Assembly (NCBI GenBank): GCA_020161835.1
Contig: JAIUNL010000006.1
Coordinates: 1 to 64,000 of the forward strand
Direction: 5' to 3'
Length of the DNA: 64,000 nucleotides
Origin: Bacteroidota bacterium
GTDB taxonomy: Bacteria; Bacteroidota; JABWAT01
In this document: positions 29,401 to 38,093 of the stretch, one piece after another
How the letters are laid out: each line of letters begins with the position of its first letter
Numbering within the stretch: the first letter of the stretch is position 1
Translations under genes and position numbers: made by a program
Notes under the pieces: model-generated
What the model was told of the DNA's origin: nothing
What the model saw: the letters and a program-made list of their open reading frames with translations, nothing else
The model's database searches: none

Positions 29401-29827
29401 GGATGGTGATACTTATACTTTCAAAACCACTGCCTTTGGTCCGGAAGATAAATACACCATTTCTGGGTTTACAAACAGCAATTCTTATTATGAAAATAAC
29501 AAAAAGTCTGCGTTTGAAGAACTAACAATTTATCCAAACCCATATATGGGAGATAACCCACAGGAAACCAATGCAAATGCCAGATTTGTAAGCATGTTGA
29601 ATGTTCCAAAGAAAGCAACAGTCAGAATTTACAATCTTGCTGGTGAACTTGTAAGAAAATTGGATAAGGATGATAATTCTGCACTAATGACCTGGGATTT
29701 GAAAAACCACACGGGTCTTTACGTTGCATCAGGCCTCTATCTGATTCATTTCGATGCACCTGGAATTGGCTCAAAAGTATTGAAATTTGCCTTAATTCAA
29801 CGGCAAGAACAAATCAATGTTTACTAA
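26456..29827 (+). CDS. Very large secreted protein with T9SS-like C-terminal domain, function unknown
   Basis: A 1123-residue protein with a signal peptide (about 1-24, ending VLAG) and GGAG before the ATG. No enzyme domain is recognised. The central part carries repeated beta-rich segments. The last ~90 residues match the type A sorting/FlgD-Ig-like fold, with FEELTIYPNPY, VRIYNLAGELVRKL and SGLYLIHF. It lies between a TonB-type receptor and a PorV-like barrel, the usual partners of T9SS cargo. Predicted to be exported across the outer membrane and displayed or released. Confidence 0.8.
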   Translation: MIKINFNFTKLFSFLILMAFSGLVLAGNAPEKTSSGKKLSKNSAFSSFNFLDVNNILVYFENTGNIQDPGGNWSIEYPKGSGKHPIFAAGFAFSGYVDGELRTAWMASASRAEEWQPGNIENNGVPADPNNSRFRVYKYTKGDGPSSNDVLDWPTDLGAEYTDVNGNGTYEPELGELPKLYGDQMVWYVINDGMLPSASTRLTGSKPIGIEAQVTAFSFAQKNDLGNVFYVIYKFINKGSKKLENAIFSIYSDPDLGNATDDLVGVDSLRSLAYVYNETNNDNSYGSAPPAAGYDFFLGPKEFTGNIADTTWILGKPYAGYRQLVMKSFVKFINGRADLRDPNTNDEGRYYQEGLKFDGSPFNPLTDGVGGLATDNKIIVHPGYPESNLGWRDAIGDDRRMMINTKPFNIDPSDTQVIVVGYMVASGTDNKNSIAKLRNMDELAQKVFNENFKVAGTPPPPKNPIGRIDKSGAIHLTFKTYEPFKDVQRDSLGNKKVFKGFNIYQYNSGQFTETVDGVANKKLLLQIDRKDGYDNLYQLSADGLTSTQVFKSAAKFADDNDYNQPDSYFDFSLTSDAFTNFKFVEGQTYYFGLSSYNVEVNKLVPILKGGEVIAHRHPDEPITESGETKFSIVYKSSVSEPFVIGANDSSNYVKKNAGNGTGLLYVDVLDQSLVKDGAVYNVDFYYTSFDTLVWRVKNESAVIKLDSVSHFSTEMTNKPVDGLSIRIATPVHEIKKVEFARGNVVGTGPISEVPRRTKTGATIPTSTAIAKDGGFVKVIEGSTPVEYVHITSNAKPALVRDIQIEYNKQNPSKAYRYLSGVSHVTNKAIRPIWQPAAIVRGPSDSLVWAGYTVTNATDVQLTGRLRATRKPGVGIVDIPFIAYDNSYRKPNGDRRRLKISLIESFVTPVGSAINGFVNGRWDGVSEAKEILVVSSEEYNPNLAMPADTTKIDRYMNYFVKNDSLLGDAILIWEAVGDTLACQDGDTYTFKTTAFGPEDKYTISGFTNSNSYYENNKKSAFEELTIYPNPYMGDNPQETNANARFVSMLNVPKKATVRIYNLAGELVRKLDKDDNSALMTWDLKNHTGLYVASGLYLIHFDAPGIGSKVLKFALIQRQEQINVY

Positions 29828-29845
29828 ATTGTGGAAAACAGTAAA

Positions 29846-30883
29846 ATGAAAACAAAACTATTAAATATAATTCTGACTTTCGGGTTAGTCTTGGGCTATT
29901 CTGGCAGTGTTATTGCCGGAAATACCGCCAGAACCGGAACCGCCGGGGCAACCGAACTGCTTATTCCGGTCAGTGCAAGAAACCTTGCTTTGTCAAATTC
30001 ATTCACTTCCAGTTTAAGTGGGGTAGATGGAATACCAAATAATCCTGCTTCTTTGGGGATTTTAACTAAGAATGAGTTGGCATTCAGCAGTATGAAATAT
30101 CTTGCCGATATTAACCTTTATTATTTCTCCGCGGGAGCTAATTTAGGTGAAGTAGGGAACTTTGGATTTTCAATACGTACCTTGGATTTTGGGAAAATAA
30201 CAAGAACTACTGTTTCAAATCCTAAGGGAACCGGTGAAACTTTCTCTCCTTCCTTTATAACTGTTGGGTTAACTTACGGACGTGAACTTACTGAGAATAT
30301 CCAATTTGGGACAACGTTAAAGTATGTTTACGAAAGTATTCTTAACACCAAGGCTAATGGAATTGGACTTGATATTGGTTTTCAATACTCAGGCGCAGAC
30401 ATATTACCAGGTCTCAATTTTGGGATTGCAATCAAAAATCTTGGGCTGAATAAATTAGCCTTCGAAGGTCAAAGTCTGACAACTTCTACAGCAAGGCCGG
30501 ATGGTGCACCAGCAAATGCTCCCAAAAGAGCACTTAGGACACCAACTGAAGCATTTGATATGCCATCTTCATTTGAGTTTGGACTATCTTATGTGTTAGG
30601 AATTGATGATTTGCAATCATTAGCCCTGAGTTCAAATTATGTAAACAATAACCTTTCTCTTGATACCTATAATTTTGGTGGTGAATATAATTACCAAAAT
30701 CTGTTGTTTTTGAGAGGTGGCTATAGTCTTGTTCCAGATGCTGTTGACAATCCATTTGGACCAACTTTTGGAGTCGGATTGAAATACAATTTAGGCTTTG
30801 ATTTTACACTTGATTATGCTTACAGGCAAGTAGATGTTTTTGCCGATGCAAACCAACTTGTAACTATTAAAATCGGGCTATAA
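29846..30883 (+). CDS. PorV/PorQ-like outer-membrane barrel protein
   Basis: The ATG at 29846 gives 345 residues with a clean signal peptide (MKTKLLNIILTFGLVLGY onwards, cleavage near VIAG). A GTG 15 bp upstream would spoil it. The mature N-terminus GTAGATELLIPVSARNLAL and the motif GVDGIPNNPASLG are typical of the PorV/UPF0164 family. In T9SS organisms PorV shuttles cargo at the outer membrane, and this family often stands beside a T9SS-tailed protein as here. Whether this copy serves the general system or only its neighbour is not known. A terminator follows. Confidence 0.82.
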   Translation: MKTKLLNIILTFGLVLGYSGSVIAGNTARTGTAGATELLIPVSARNLALSNSFTSSLSGVDGIPNNPASLGILTKNELAFSSMKYLADINLYYFSAGANLGEVGNFGFSIRTLDFGKITRTTVSNPKGTGETFSPSFITVGLTYGRELTENIQFGTTLKYVYESILNTKANGIGLDIGFQYSGADILPGLNFGIAIKNLGLNKLAFEGQSLTTSTARPDGAPANAPKRALRTPTEAFDMPSSFEFGLSYVLGIDDLQSLALSSNYVNNNLSLDTYNFGGEYNYQNLLFLRGGYSLVPDAVDNPFGPTFGVGLKYNLGFDFTLDYAYRQVDVFADANQLVTIKIGL

Positions 30884-30892
30884 ATGTGATTT

Positions 30893-30928
30893 TCGGGACG
30901 GGAATATATATTTCCGTCCCTTTTTTTG
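30893..30928 (+). terminator. Intrinsic terminator of the envelope operon
   Basis: GGGACGG (30895-30901) pairs with CCGTCCC (30914-30920) across an AT loop that can add further pairs, and seven T follow. It lies 10 bp after the PorV-like gene. Confidence 0.88.
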
Positions 30929-30996
30929 CCTTCCTTTACCCTCCCTCAATAAAATATACCTGATCTTCAATGATTTGATGAAAAGGGGTCTTCCCG

Positions 30997-32292
30997 ATGA
31001 AAAATCTATTAAGTTTGTTTTTCCTTTGTTTCGCATTTGAACAGGTTAATGCGCAAGACCTGGTCGTTTTACCAGCATTTGATATTTCTGAATTAACAGA
31101 TTCTACTTTGACAATTATTCATAATGACAGATTAATTTCAAGACTTACATCTGCAGATTCCGTTCAATACCAGATCAGGGTTTTTAATGGAGATACTTTA
31201 GTCCAAAACGAGAATCCATTTTGGTTTAAAGTTGACCAAAAGGATGCAGCTATAGACCTTAAAAGAACAAATACTTTAAAAACAGGAAATAAAAGTGGAA
31301 CATCTTCCTGGATTTTCGAAAAGACATTGAAATTCAAAAACACAGTATTTACAACTACCCAAAGTTTGTTTTTAACAAAATCCACTAGTGGCAACGGTGT
31401 GATGGAAGTTTATTCAATCCGCAATTATGATGGAAATGATTTTAAAATATCCCGTGATTTTTATGACTTTAAATCAGATTCCCTTTTTGTCAGGTTTTAT
31501 CTACAGCCGTTAAAAGTGGAAAATGACCCGCATCAAATTATTTTCTCAATTTCACAGGCGGATGAAATTGTTTTGGTTAAAAAAATAGCTGTAGTCCTGT
31601 CTGAATCAGTAAATGTAATCAATTTTCCTATTGGGAAATTACCCAAAAGGTTTGAAAACGGAGGGCGTTATACCATTAGTGCCGAAGGTTACTCTCCACA
31701 AAAAAATCTTATTTTTTCATTTGATCAAATCACCTTGTTTATAAAAGGTGAAGCTCCATTAGTAAAGTTAAATACGGGGACAGATGACCCTTATTTTCTA
31801 GATACCTATTCTGATGAAGATTTTGATCAATTACTCGAAATTTCAACACTTTTTGCAACAACTGCTGAACGTGATCTGATAAAAAATACACAATCAAAAG
31901 TTAATAAAAGAAACTTTCTCAACCATTTCTGGCAAAAAAGAGAAAAACAAGAATCTCAACACCAACCTAATTTTGCAATTTTAAAATACAGGATGAAACT
32001 CGCCTCTGAATTGAAACTGGAGTATTTAGGAACCAAATACTGGCGTACAGACCGCGGACGGGTTTTGCTTCAGTATGGTTTCCCAGACAATATTGATAAG
32101 GAACCATTTGGCCAAAATAACACTCCACTTCAGATATGGGAGTTTAATGGCATTGAAGATGGTGTAATATTTATCTTTATTGATTTTAACAAGACAGGTG
32201 AATTCAGGTTGGTTCACAGTACAAAAAGAGGTGAAATATATAATCCTAAGTATAGTGACGATGCAGAAAGTGGAAATTTTAACTCGTATTAA
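30997..32292 (+). CDS. GWxTD-domain family protein (YWRTD variant)
   Basis: A 431-residue exported protein with a short signal peptide (ending VNAQ, about residue 19). The C-terminal part (about 280-425) matches the GWxTD domain: FLNHFWQKRE, then KYWRTDRGRVLLQYGFPD, and the end LVHSTKRGEIYNP. The name-giving motif reads YWRTD (348-352), with Tyr in place of Gly. The function of this family is unknown; it is common in FCB and Gemmatimonadota-like lineages. It is paralogous to the next gene. Confidence 0.82.
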   Translation: MKNLLSLFFLCFAFEQVNAQDLVVLPAFDISELTDSTLTIIHNDRLISRLTSADSVQYQIRVFNGDTLVQNENPFWFKVDQKDAAIDLKRTNTLKTGNKSGTSSWIFEKTLKFKNTVFTTTQSLFLTKSTSGNGVMEVYSIRNYDGNDFKISRDFYDFKSDSLFVRFYLQPLKVENDPHQIIFSISQADEIVLVKKIAVVLSESVNVINFPIGKLPKRFENGGRYTISAEGYSPQKNLIFSFDQITLFIKGEAPLVKLNTGTDDPYFLDTYSDEDFDQLLEISTLFATTAERDLIKNTQSKVNKRNFLNHFWQKREKQESQHQPNFAILKYRMKLASELKLEYLGTKYWRTDRGRVLLQYGFPDNIDKEPFGQNNTPLQIWEFNGIEDGVIFIFIDFNKTGEFRLVHSTKRGEIYNPKYSDDAESGNFNSY

Positions 32293-32370
32293 ACTTGAAA
32301 CAGTTGAAAATAAATTTGTTTCCGGGTTAGTTTCTTCTGAATTTTAATGATTCTTACTGAAGTCAATAAA

Positions 32371-33636
32371 ATGAAATATTTTTTCCTTATACTGGTATTA
32401 TTCCCGCTTCAACTTTTATCACAAACGAATACAGCCCAAATTTTCATTATTCAGGATAGTTGGACTGATACAACAGTTCAGCATTCAATTTACGGGTTTC
32501 TTAATCAGGGTGCAGCTGAAAAAGATACTGCCGATTTGATATTTTTTAGTTCTGGTAATGTTGTTGATAAAAAAATACTGACCATTCAACAAGTCGATTT
32601 ATCGCTGATAAATTTTAAATCAGTTCAGAAAAATCATGTCCATATTGATTCCTGTCGGATTACACTTCGATCAGGCAGAAGTATTAAATACAAGATTTTG
32701 CAATATTTGCTTACTGCAACCGGTAAAGTTAAATATTCACCACTGGTAACTTTTCTTCAAAAAAAAGGGGGAGACAGTGGTAACTTTAAAATGCCAGCAA
32801 ATAATTTCAATCCCGATACCGATTCTCTAACATTTTCAATTACGACCCAGTTTTTTCCCGGAAACAAACAAAGCAGGTTTGGATACCAGTTTTTATTGTT
32901 GTCATCTAACCAGGACACCCTTACCCGTTTCTATCAAAAAGTACCTGATTCTACGCAAAGGATAAATACGGTAACACTTGCATTAAGTAAGATTCCCTCA
33001 GGCAAGTTTGATTTGGTTGTTGAGTTGTTGGTAAATAACAACCGTGTTGGGCGGGTTCAGGGTGGACCTGTTTTTATTCTGGCCGGAAATACCAATCGTG
33101 GAATTTTACCAAATGAAGGGAAGAAAGACGAAACTTTGTCCTTTTTCAATGATTATTCTGAGTCTGAAATTGATGAGTTTATGGAAAAATCACGATTTAT
33201 TGCCACCAATGATGAGTTATCACTTTTTGGCAATTTAAAAAATGTGACTCAAAAACGATTATTTTTAAGATCTTTTTGGGAAAAACGTCAAAATGATCAG
33301 GAGAATAATTTATTCAGATATCTTGAAAAATTATCATTGGTGGAAGGAAAATATGGAATCAGTGGGCGCCGGGGATATAAAACTGACCGGGGTCGGATTT
33401 ATCTCAGGTATGGGGCCTGTGATGATATATATGTTTCAAACTCAACAACAACTGTTAAGCCGTTTGAGGTTTGGTTTTATCCGAGTTTAAATGGTCAAAG
33501 CAGTGTTTATTTTTATTTTGTTGATCAGAAAGGGTATGGCGACCTGCAATTGATTCACTCAACGGCCCGTGACGAAGTCTATAACCCAACTCTGCTTGAC
33601 AGGTTGGGTATTGATGCAATAAACTACAGGAATTGA
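32371..33636 (+). CDS. GWxTD-domain family protein (GYKTD variant)
   Basis: Starting at the ATG at 32371 gives 421 residues with a signal peptide ending LLSQ. An ATG 24 bp upstream is possible but adds charged residues before the hydrophobic stretch. It shares the preceding gene's layout: a long N-terminal region, then a segment near 270-310 ending FLRSFWEKRQ, then GRRGYKTDRGRIYLRYG. The motif reads GYKTD (335-339), with Tyr instead of Trp. The end LIHSTARDEVYNP matches its neighbour. It overlaps the acyltransferase start by a few bases. Confidence 0.82.
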   Translation: MKYFFLILVLFPLQLLSQTNTAQIFIIQDSWTDTTVQHSIYGFLNQGAAEKDTADLIFFSSGNVVDKKILTIQQVDLSLINFKSVQKNHVHIDSCRITLRSGRSIKYKILQYLLTATGKVKYSPLVTFLQKKGGDSGNFKMPANNFNPDTDSLTFSITTQFFPGNKQSRFGYQFLLLSSNQDTLTRFYQKVPDSTQRINTVTLALSKIPSGKFDLVVELLVNNNRVGRVQGGPVFILAGNTNRGILPNEGKKDETLSFFNDYSESEIDEFMEKSRFIATNDELSLFGNLKNVTQKRLFLRSFWEKRQNDQENNLFRYLEKLSLVEGKYGISGRRGYKTDRGRIYLRYGACDDIYVSNSTTTVKPFEVWFYPSLNGQSSVYFYFVDQKGYGDLQLIHSTARDEVYNPTLLDRLGIDAINYRN

Positions 33637-34529
33637 ATGTGCTTGCCATTCTAAGTCAATTTTTTAAAAATTATTCAATTGAAGAAATTGATGAAACCGG
33701 CAAGCGATTTGGTTCGATTGTAAGAAAAGTCTTTCCTTACCGAAAAAGATTGATTGAAGAAAATATCAGACACTTTCTGAAATGGGCAAACCGACCAGAA
33801 ACTGATCTCCCTGATCTTGTAAATAAAAATTATGAGCACATGGGAATGTTATTTTTTGAAAATTTCTGGTTGAGTGGTGTTCGTTTGTCTGATTATTGCC
33901 AGCATGTGACACTTAATGTTGATCCTGCTCTAAAGCTGGCCCTTGAAAATGAACGTCAGGGAATTGTATTAATTGGGCATTTGGGAAGTTGGGAGCTTCT
34001 GGTTTCAGGAATGTCACTTTTAACCGGAAAACCAGTTTCTTTTATTTCCAAAAAAATAAAAAACCAATCAATAAATTTTTTTATGCATTCTCTGAGAGAG
34101 CAGTACAACAATCGAATGGTCCCAACCGGGTTTGCCCGGGATGTTATAAATAAAATATTGGGAGCAGGTAAAACAATCGGTCTTGCAGCAGATCAGAGTG
34201 CACCTGTTGAAAGTTACTGGGATTACTTCCTGGGACGGCCGGTTCCCATTTTTTTAGGTCCTGCTTCCTTTGCCCTCAAACATCGCCTTCCTATCTATTT
34301 TCTTGCACCTATTAGAACTGGTCCTGGCAAATTTGTTATTTATGGAGAAGAAATTTTAACGAGTGACCTTGACCCTGCTGATAAGAAAAGCCTTTATATT
34401 TTGACTGTGCGTCATACCCGTGTTTTGGAAACCTACATAAAAAAATATCCTGAACAGTATTACTGGATTCACAAAAGGTGGAAACACACAGAAAAATCCC
34501 CGATTTATATGCCTTTATATCACACCTGA
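33633..34529 (+). CDS. LpxL/HtrB-like lysophospholipid (lipid A type) acyltransferase
   Basis: A 298-residue protein of the lauroyl/myristoyl acyltransferase family. The catalytic H(x)4E motif is His116-Glu121 in GHLGSWEL. It contains an AADQS segment and the family end YWIHKRWKH. These enzymes transfer acyl chains to lipid A precursors or other lipids at the inner membrane. The TTG at 33633 overlaps the preceding stop, and a GTG at 33639 is an alternative. The acyl acceptor cannot be told from sequence. Confidence 0.88.
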   Translation: MNVLAILSQFFKNYSIEEIDETGKRFGSIVRKVFPYRKRLIEENIRHFLKWANRPETDLPDLVNKNYEHMGMLFFENFWLSGVRLSDYCQHVTLNVDPALKLALENERQGIVLIGHLGSWELLVSGMSLLTGKPVSFISKKIKNQSINFFMHSLREQYNNRMVPTGFARDVINKILGAGKTIGLAADQSAPVESYWDYFLGRPVPIFLGPASFALKHRLPIYFLAPIRTGPGKFVIYGEEILTSDLDPADKKSLYILTVRHTRVLETYIKKYPEQYYWIHKRWKHTEKSPIYMPLYHT

Positions 34530-34674
34530 GTTTTTTATCTGCCTGATTTCCGCTAATTAAATCTGTTTTTCTCATCAATATCCAATTAATTCTTTATTTT
34601 TGTAGAACGAAACGAAGTGGGCTGTATGTAAATGGCTCATTTTTCTCGAAAAATGCAATCAAAAATTTAATTTC

Positions 34675-35796
34675 ATGAAAAAAATATTTTATCTGGTTTT
34701 AAGTCTCCTATTATTCATTTCTTGTTCTAACGAACCAGATGTCACAGAAAACCCAATTCCGTATGCTAAAGGTTCAGATAGTTTAGATACGCCTTTCACT
34801 CCTGACAGTTCATTTTCAGACATACCCTTAGATACAACTGATTTTATCAGGCTTGATTCAGTTACAATTGATTCAACTGATGAAGATTTAGCCGACTCAG
34901 ACAGCCCAGCCAAAGATTCAGTTATTGCAAAAAATGAAAGTGAAAAACCTGAAAAACAAACCATTGCAGAACCTGAAAAACCAACCGTACCGGAAGGTTC
35001 AGTTCAAAAACCGATTAAACCGGCAAATGGCAAACCAGTTGCTGTTGCAGTTCCCAAGGCTGAGCAACCTCCGGTATTTGATTACCGGAGAATGAACCTT
35101 GATGCTTACAGGCTTGGAGAAAAACTAACCTTCGATATCAAGTATGGAGTCATTCTTGCGGGCAGTGGTGTCATGTCTGTCGATAAGGAATTTGTTTATA
35201 AAAACAGAATAGTTCAGCGGGTTTTATTTGAGGCAAGATCAAATTCAGCGTATTCATGGATTTACAAGGTAGAGGATAAGTATGTTTCTTATCTTGATAA
35301 ATATGGAATTTACCCCTGGAAGTTTATTCAGAAGATTAGGGAAGGTAGTTATAAAAAGGATACAGAGGTTGAGTTTGACCATGTAAAAGGTCTTGCATTT
35401 GAACGTGGCAAGCAATACAAAATACCGTCATACACACATGATATTATCAGTGCATTTTACTATTTCAGAAACAATGATCTTTCATCCGTAAAAAAAGGGA
35501 GTATAATTAAATTAAGTAATTACTCGAAAGGGAAAGTACACCCATTGGATGTTAGAATTGTGGGTTGGCAAAAGGTAAAAGTTCCTGCAGGTTCATTTAA
35601 CTGCATTATTCTTGAACCCATGGTTAAAGCCGGCGGATTGTTTAAAAATGAAGGAACTCTTTTTGTTTGGCTTACCAATGATCCTTTGAAAATTCCAGTA
35701 AAGGTCGAAACAAAGGTAGTTATTGGTTCAATTACAGTTGAATTAAGTAAAATCGAAGGAGTGACAAGAGCTATTCCTGCAAGGGTAAGTAAATGA
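34675..35796 (+). CDS. DUF3108-type lipoprotein
   Basis: A 373-residue protein with a lipoprotein signal (LLLFISC, lipid on Cys17). A disordered linker rich in Ser, Asp, Glu, Lys and Pro runs to about residue 130. A DUF3108-like beta-rich domain follows, with GEKLTFDIKYGVILAGSG and KVKVPAGSFNCIILEP. The family is periplasmic and of unknown function. It overlaps the CPBP protease gene by four bases. Confidence 0.8.
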   Translation: MKKIFYLVLSLLLFISCSNEPDVTENPIPYAKGSDSLDTPFTPDSSFSDIPLDTTDFIRLDSVTIDSTDEDLADSDSPAKDSVIAKNESEKPEKQTIAEPEKPTVPEGSVQKPIKPANGKPVAVAVPKAEQPPVFDYRRMNLDAYRLGEKLTFDIKYGVILAGSGVMSVDKEFVYKNRIVQRVLFEARSNSAYSWIYKVEDKYVSYLDKYGIYPWKFIQKIREGSYKKDTEVEFDHVKGLAFERGKQYKIPSYTHDIISAFYYFRNNDLSSVKKGSIIKLSNYSKGKVHPLDVRIVGWQKVKVPAGSFNCIILEPMVKAGGLFKNEGTLFVWLTNDPLKIPVKVETKVVIGSITVELSKIEGVTRAIPARVSK

Positions 35797-36701
35797 TCAA
35801 TGATCAAGTAAAAACTGAGCGTCCGGAAATACAACTTGATGGACAGGCCGAGATTAAAAAAATCAGTCCGATATTGCTGGCCTGGGTAAGTTTGCCGGTA
35901 ATATTTATGATTTATCAGGGATTTGGGGCTGTTCTGGTTTTTTTCCTTGGAAGTCCTGATCTCTCAACTGCCGTTAACGGTACCCGTATTTCTCAGGGAT
36001 TGGCGCAACTTTTCTTTTTAATTCTACCAGTATATCTGCTTGTCAGGCTTCATACCCGGCAGGTAGCAGGGTATACCTTTTTTTCTACAGCAGGAATGCC
36101 TTTCAGTGCCTGGTTTTTAATTCCGGTTTCTGTGTTGGCGATCCAGCCCCTTATTCAATCAATTGGGTATGCTGAGCGTCAGATTCCATGGCCCGACCAA
36201 ATGATCGCTTTTCGTGATCAGATGGAGGAAATGATGAAAATTTTAGTTCAGGCAGATGGATTGCCAGAACTTTTGCTCATTGTGATTGTCGTTTCTGTAA
36301 TTCCGGCATTTGCAGAGGAGTTTTATTTCAGGGGTTATTTACTGCGAAATTTTTCAAGACAGCACAAACCTGTTGTTACTGTTATCCTTACAGGATCACT
36401 TTTTGGATTATTTCACTTTAATCCGTTTCAAATAACCGGTTTAATTTTACTGGGTATTTATTTTTCTTTCCTTGTATGGTATTTTCAATCTTTATGGGCT
36501 GGTATTATTGCCCATTTTACCAATAATTTCCTGGCTGTGATGGTGTATTACATTTCGAGCCAAATTGATCTGGGCGTACCATTGGACGATCCGGATTACG
36601 CTTTTCCATTTTCTGCAGTACTTGTTTCCCTGGTCCTATTCGGACTGATACTGCAGGGAATACTAAATTCGGGGAAACTCACCAAACCTTCCGGAGGATG
36701 A
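35793..36701 (+). CDS. CPBP-family intramembrane metalloprotease
   Basis: A 302-residue protein with several membrane helices. The three CPBP (Abi/CAAX protease) motifs are complete: Glu175-Glu176 with Arg180 in EEFYFR, Phe204 and His208 in FGLFH, and His241 with Asn245 in HFTNN. The active-site set is therefore intact. The substrate is unknown. The gene overlaps the DUF3108 lipoprotein by 4 bp. Confidence 0.88.
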   Translation: MINDQVKTERPEIQLDGQAEIKKISPILLAWVSLPVIFMIYQGFGAVLVFFLGSPDLSTAVNGTRISQGLAQLFFLILPVYLLVRLHTRQVAGYTFFSTAGMPFSAWFLIPVSVLAIQPLIQSIGYAERQIPWPDQMIAFRDQMEEMMKILVQADGLPELLLIVIVVSVIPAFAEEFYFRGYLLRNFSRQHKPVVTVILTGSLFGLFHFNPFQITGLILLGIYFSFLVWYFQSLWAGIIAHFTNNFLAVMVYYISSQIDLGVPLDDPDYAFPFSAVLVSLVLFGLILQGILNSGKLTKPSGG

Positions 36702-36702
36702 T

Positions 36703-37239
36703 ATGCGATACTGCCCAGACTGCGGATATGAATATAATGCTGAAATAACAGAGTGTCCGGATTGTGACACAGAAATCATTGAATTCGACAGTGAAGTCTG
36801 CTCCAGTTGTGGGGAAGTCACACCCGACCACATGACATTTTGCGAACATTGCGGAAACTATGTCAGTGAACCCAGAAAATTTCAGTTTACAGTAAAAACC
36901 CAGGAACGTGATGTTGTAGGTGCCTGTGTGATTTGTGGTAACTGGATTCACGAAGGACACGGCAGAAAAGACAATAATAAATGGTTTTGCGATGAGGATG
37001 ATCATTATCAAATTTATGAAGATTGGGTTGTTCTCTTCACAGCCGGCGTTGATTATCAGGCACATATTTTAAAAGCCACCCTTGAATCAGCATCAATTCC
37101 AAGTATGATATTTAATCAGAAGGATAGTTCTTATGTTACTTCTTCTGGTGATCTTGCCATAATTAAAGTAATGGTTCCAAAAGACCATCTTGCTGAAGCA
37201 GAAGAAATTCTAGCTGAGATCAATTTCAACGAAGGTTAA
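36703..37239 (+). CDS. Zinc-ribbon protein with C-terminal DUF2007-like domain
   Basis: A 178-residue protein. The N-terminal ~55 residues contain four CxxC pairs (CPDC, CPDC, CSSC, CEHC), enough for two zinc ribbons. A further CVIC and CDEDDH follow near 75-105. The last ~65 residues (AGVDYQAHILKATLESASIP, then ILAEI near the end) resemble the DUF2007 putative signal-transducing domain. No signal peptide is seen. The function is unknown. It lies 1 bp after the CPBP gene. Confidence 0.78.
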   Translation: MRYCPDCGYEYNAEITECPDCDTEIIEFDSEVCSSCGEVTPDHMTFCEHCGNYVSEPRKFQFTVKTQERDVVGACVICGNWIHEGHGRKDNNKWFCDEDDHYQIYEDWVVLFTAGVDYQAHILKATLESASIPSMIFNQKDSSYVTSSGDLAIIKVMVPKDHLAEAEEILAEINFNEG

Positions 37240-37253
37240 CAGGAAAATGATTA

Positions 37254-38090
37254 ATGAATAATATGGTTACCCGGGTTCTTACTGCATTGGTATTGGGCCC
37301 GTTTGTGCTTGCAGGTATTTACCTGGGAGGCTGGTTCTTATTGATTTTAACCCTGCTTATCAGCGTGGTTTCAGTCTGGGAATTTTTCATGATGAGTAAG
37401 GTAAAAGACGTTTCGCCAAATTTTCTGGCGGGAATTTTGTTTTCGGTTTTATATCCGGTTTTATTTTTTACTGAAACTATTCCACTTACGCCTGCCGGTT
37501 TGCTTGTTCTTTCTGTTTTTTTGGTTTCCTTAACTGAATTATTCAGAAATAAACCCAATCCGGTTTTAAATATCGGATTTACAGTTTTTGCATCTGCTTA
37601 CATTGGTATCGGAATTGGCAGTTTGGTTGGTATCAGAAATTTAATTCCGGGAGCTGGTTTAGACAACTCTCTTGGATGGCTTTTACTTGCGATTGTTATT
37701 GGTATTTGGATGTGTGATTCATTTGCCTACTTTGGTGGAAAATTACTCGGAAGAAACAAACTATTCAAAAGAGTGAGCCCGAATAAAACCTGGGAAGGTG
37801 CTGTTTCGGGGTTTATTGCTTCGGTGTTAACACTGCTGTTTTTTGGATATTTTACACCCATGCAGGACCTTCAGCTCGGGTTTACCGAATTATTTGTGTT
37901 GGGAATTATTCCCGGACTTTTCGGGCAACTGGGTGACTTGATAGAATCCTTATTTAAGCGGGACACGGGGGTAAAAGATTCATCTCATCTGATCCCAGGG
38001 CACGGCGGAATGTTTGATCGTTTTGACAGTTTGATTCTTGTTGCACCCATTGCGTATGCATATCTTAAATTTATTGTTTTCCAGGGATAA
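37254..38090 (+). CDS. cdsA: Phosphatidate cytidylyltransferase (CDP-diacylglycerol synthase)
   Basis: A 278-residue polytopic membrane enzyme making CDP-diacylglycerol from phosphatidate and CTP, the branch point of phospholipid synthesis. The signature is complete: SPNKTWEG, then KRDTGVKDSSHLIPGHGGMF followed by DRFDS. An ATG three codons later is an alternative start. It ends 3 bp before the first cheW gene, so chemosensory expression may read through from it. Confidence 0.95.
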   Translation: MNNMVTRVLTALVLGPFVLAGIYLGGWFLLILTLLISVVSVWEFFMMSKVKDVSPNFLAGILFSVLYPVLFFTETIPLTPAGLLVLSVFLVSLTELFRNKPNPVLNIGFTVFASAYIGIGIGSLVGIRNLIPGAGLDNSLGWLLLAIVIGIWMCDSFAYFGGKLLGRNKLFKRVSPNKTWEGAVSGFIASVLTLLFFGYFTPMQDLQLGFTELFVLGIIPGLFGQLGDLIESLFKRDTGVKDSSHLIPGHGGMFDRFDSLILVAPIAYAYLKFIVFQG

Positions 38091-38093
38091 AAT

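Noticed and set aside
26456-29827. Assignment of the large T9SS-tailed protein as an enzyme
   Set aside because: No catalytic motif could be found by inspection. Only the signal peptide and sorting domain are recognisable.
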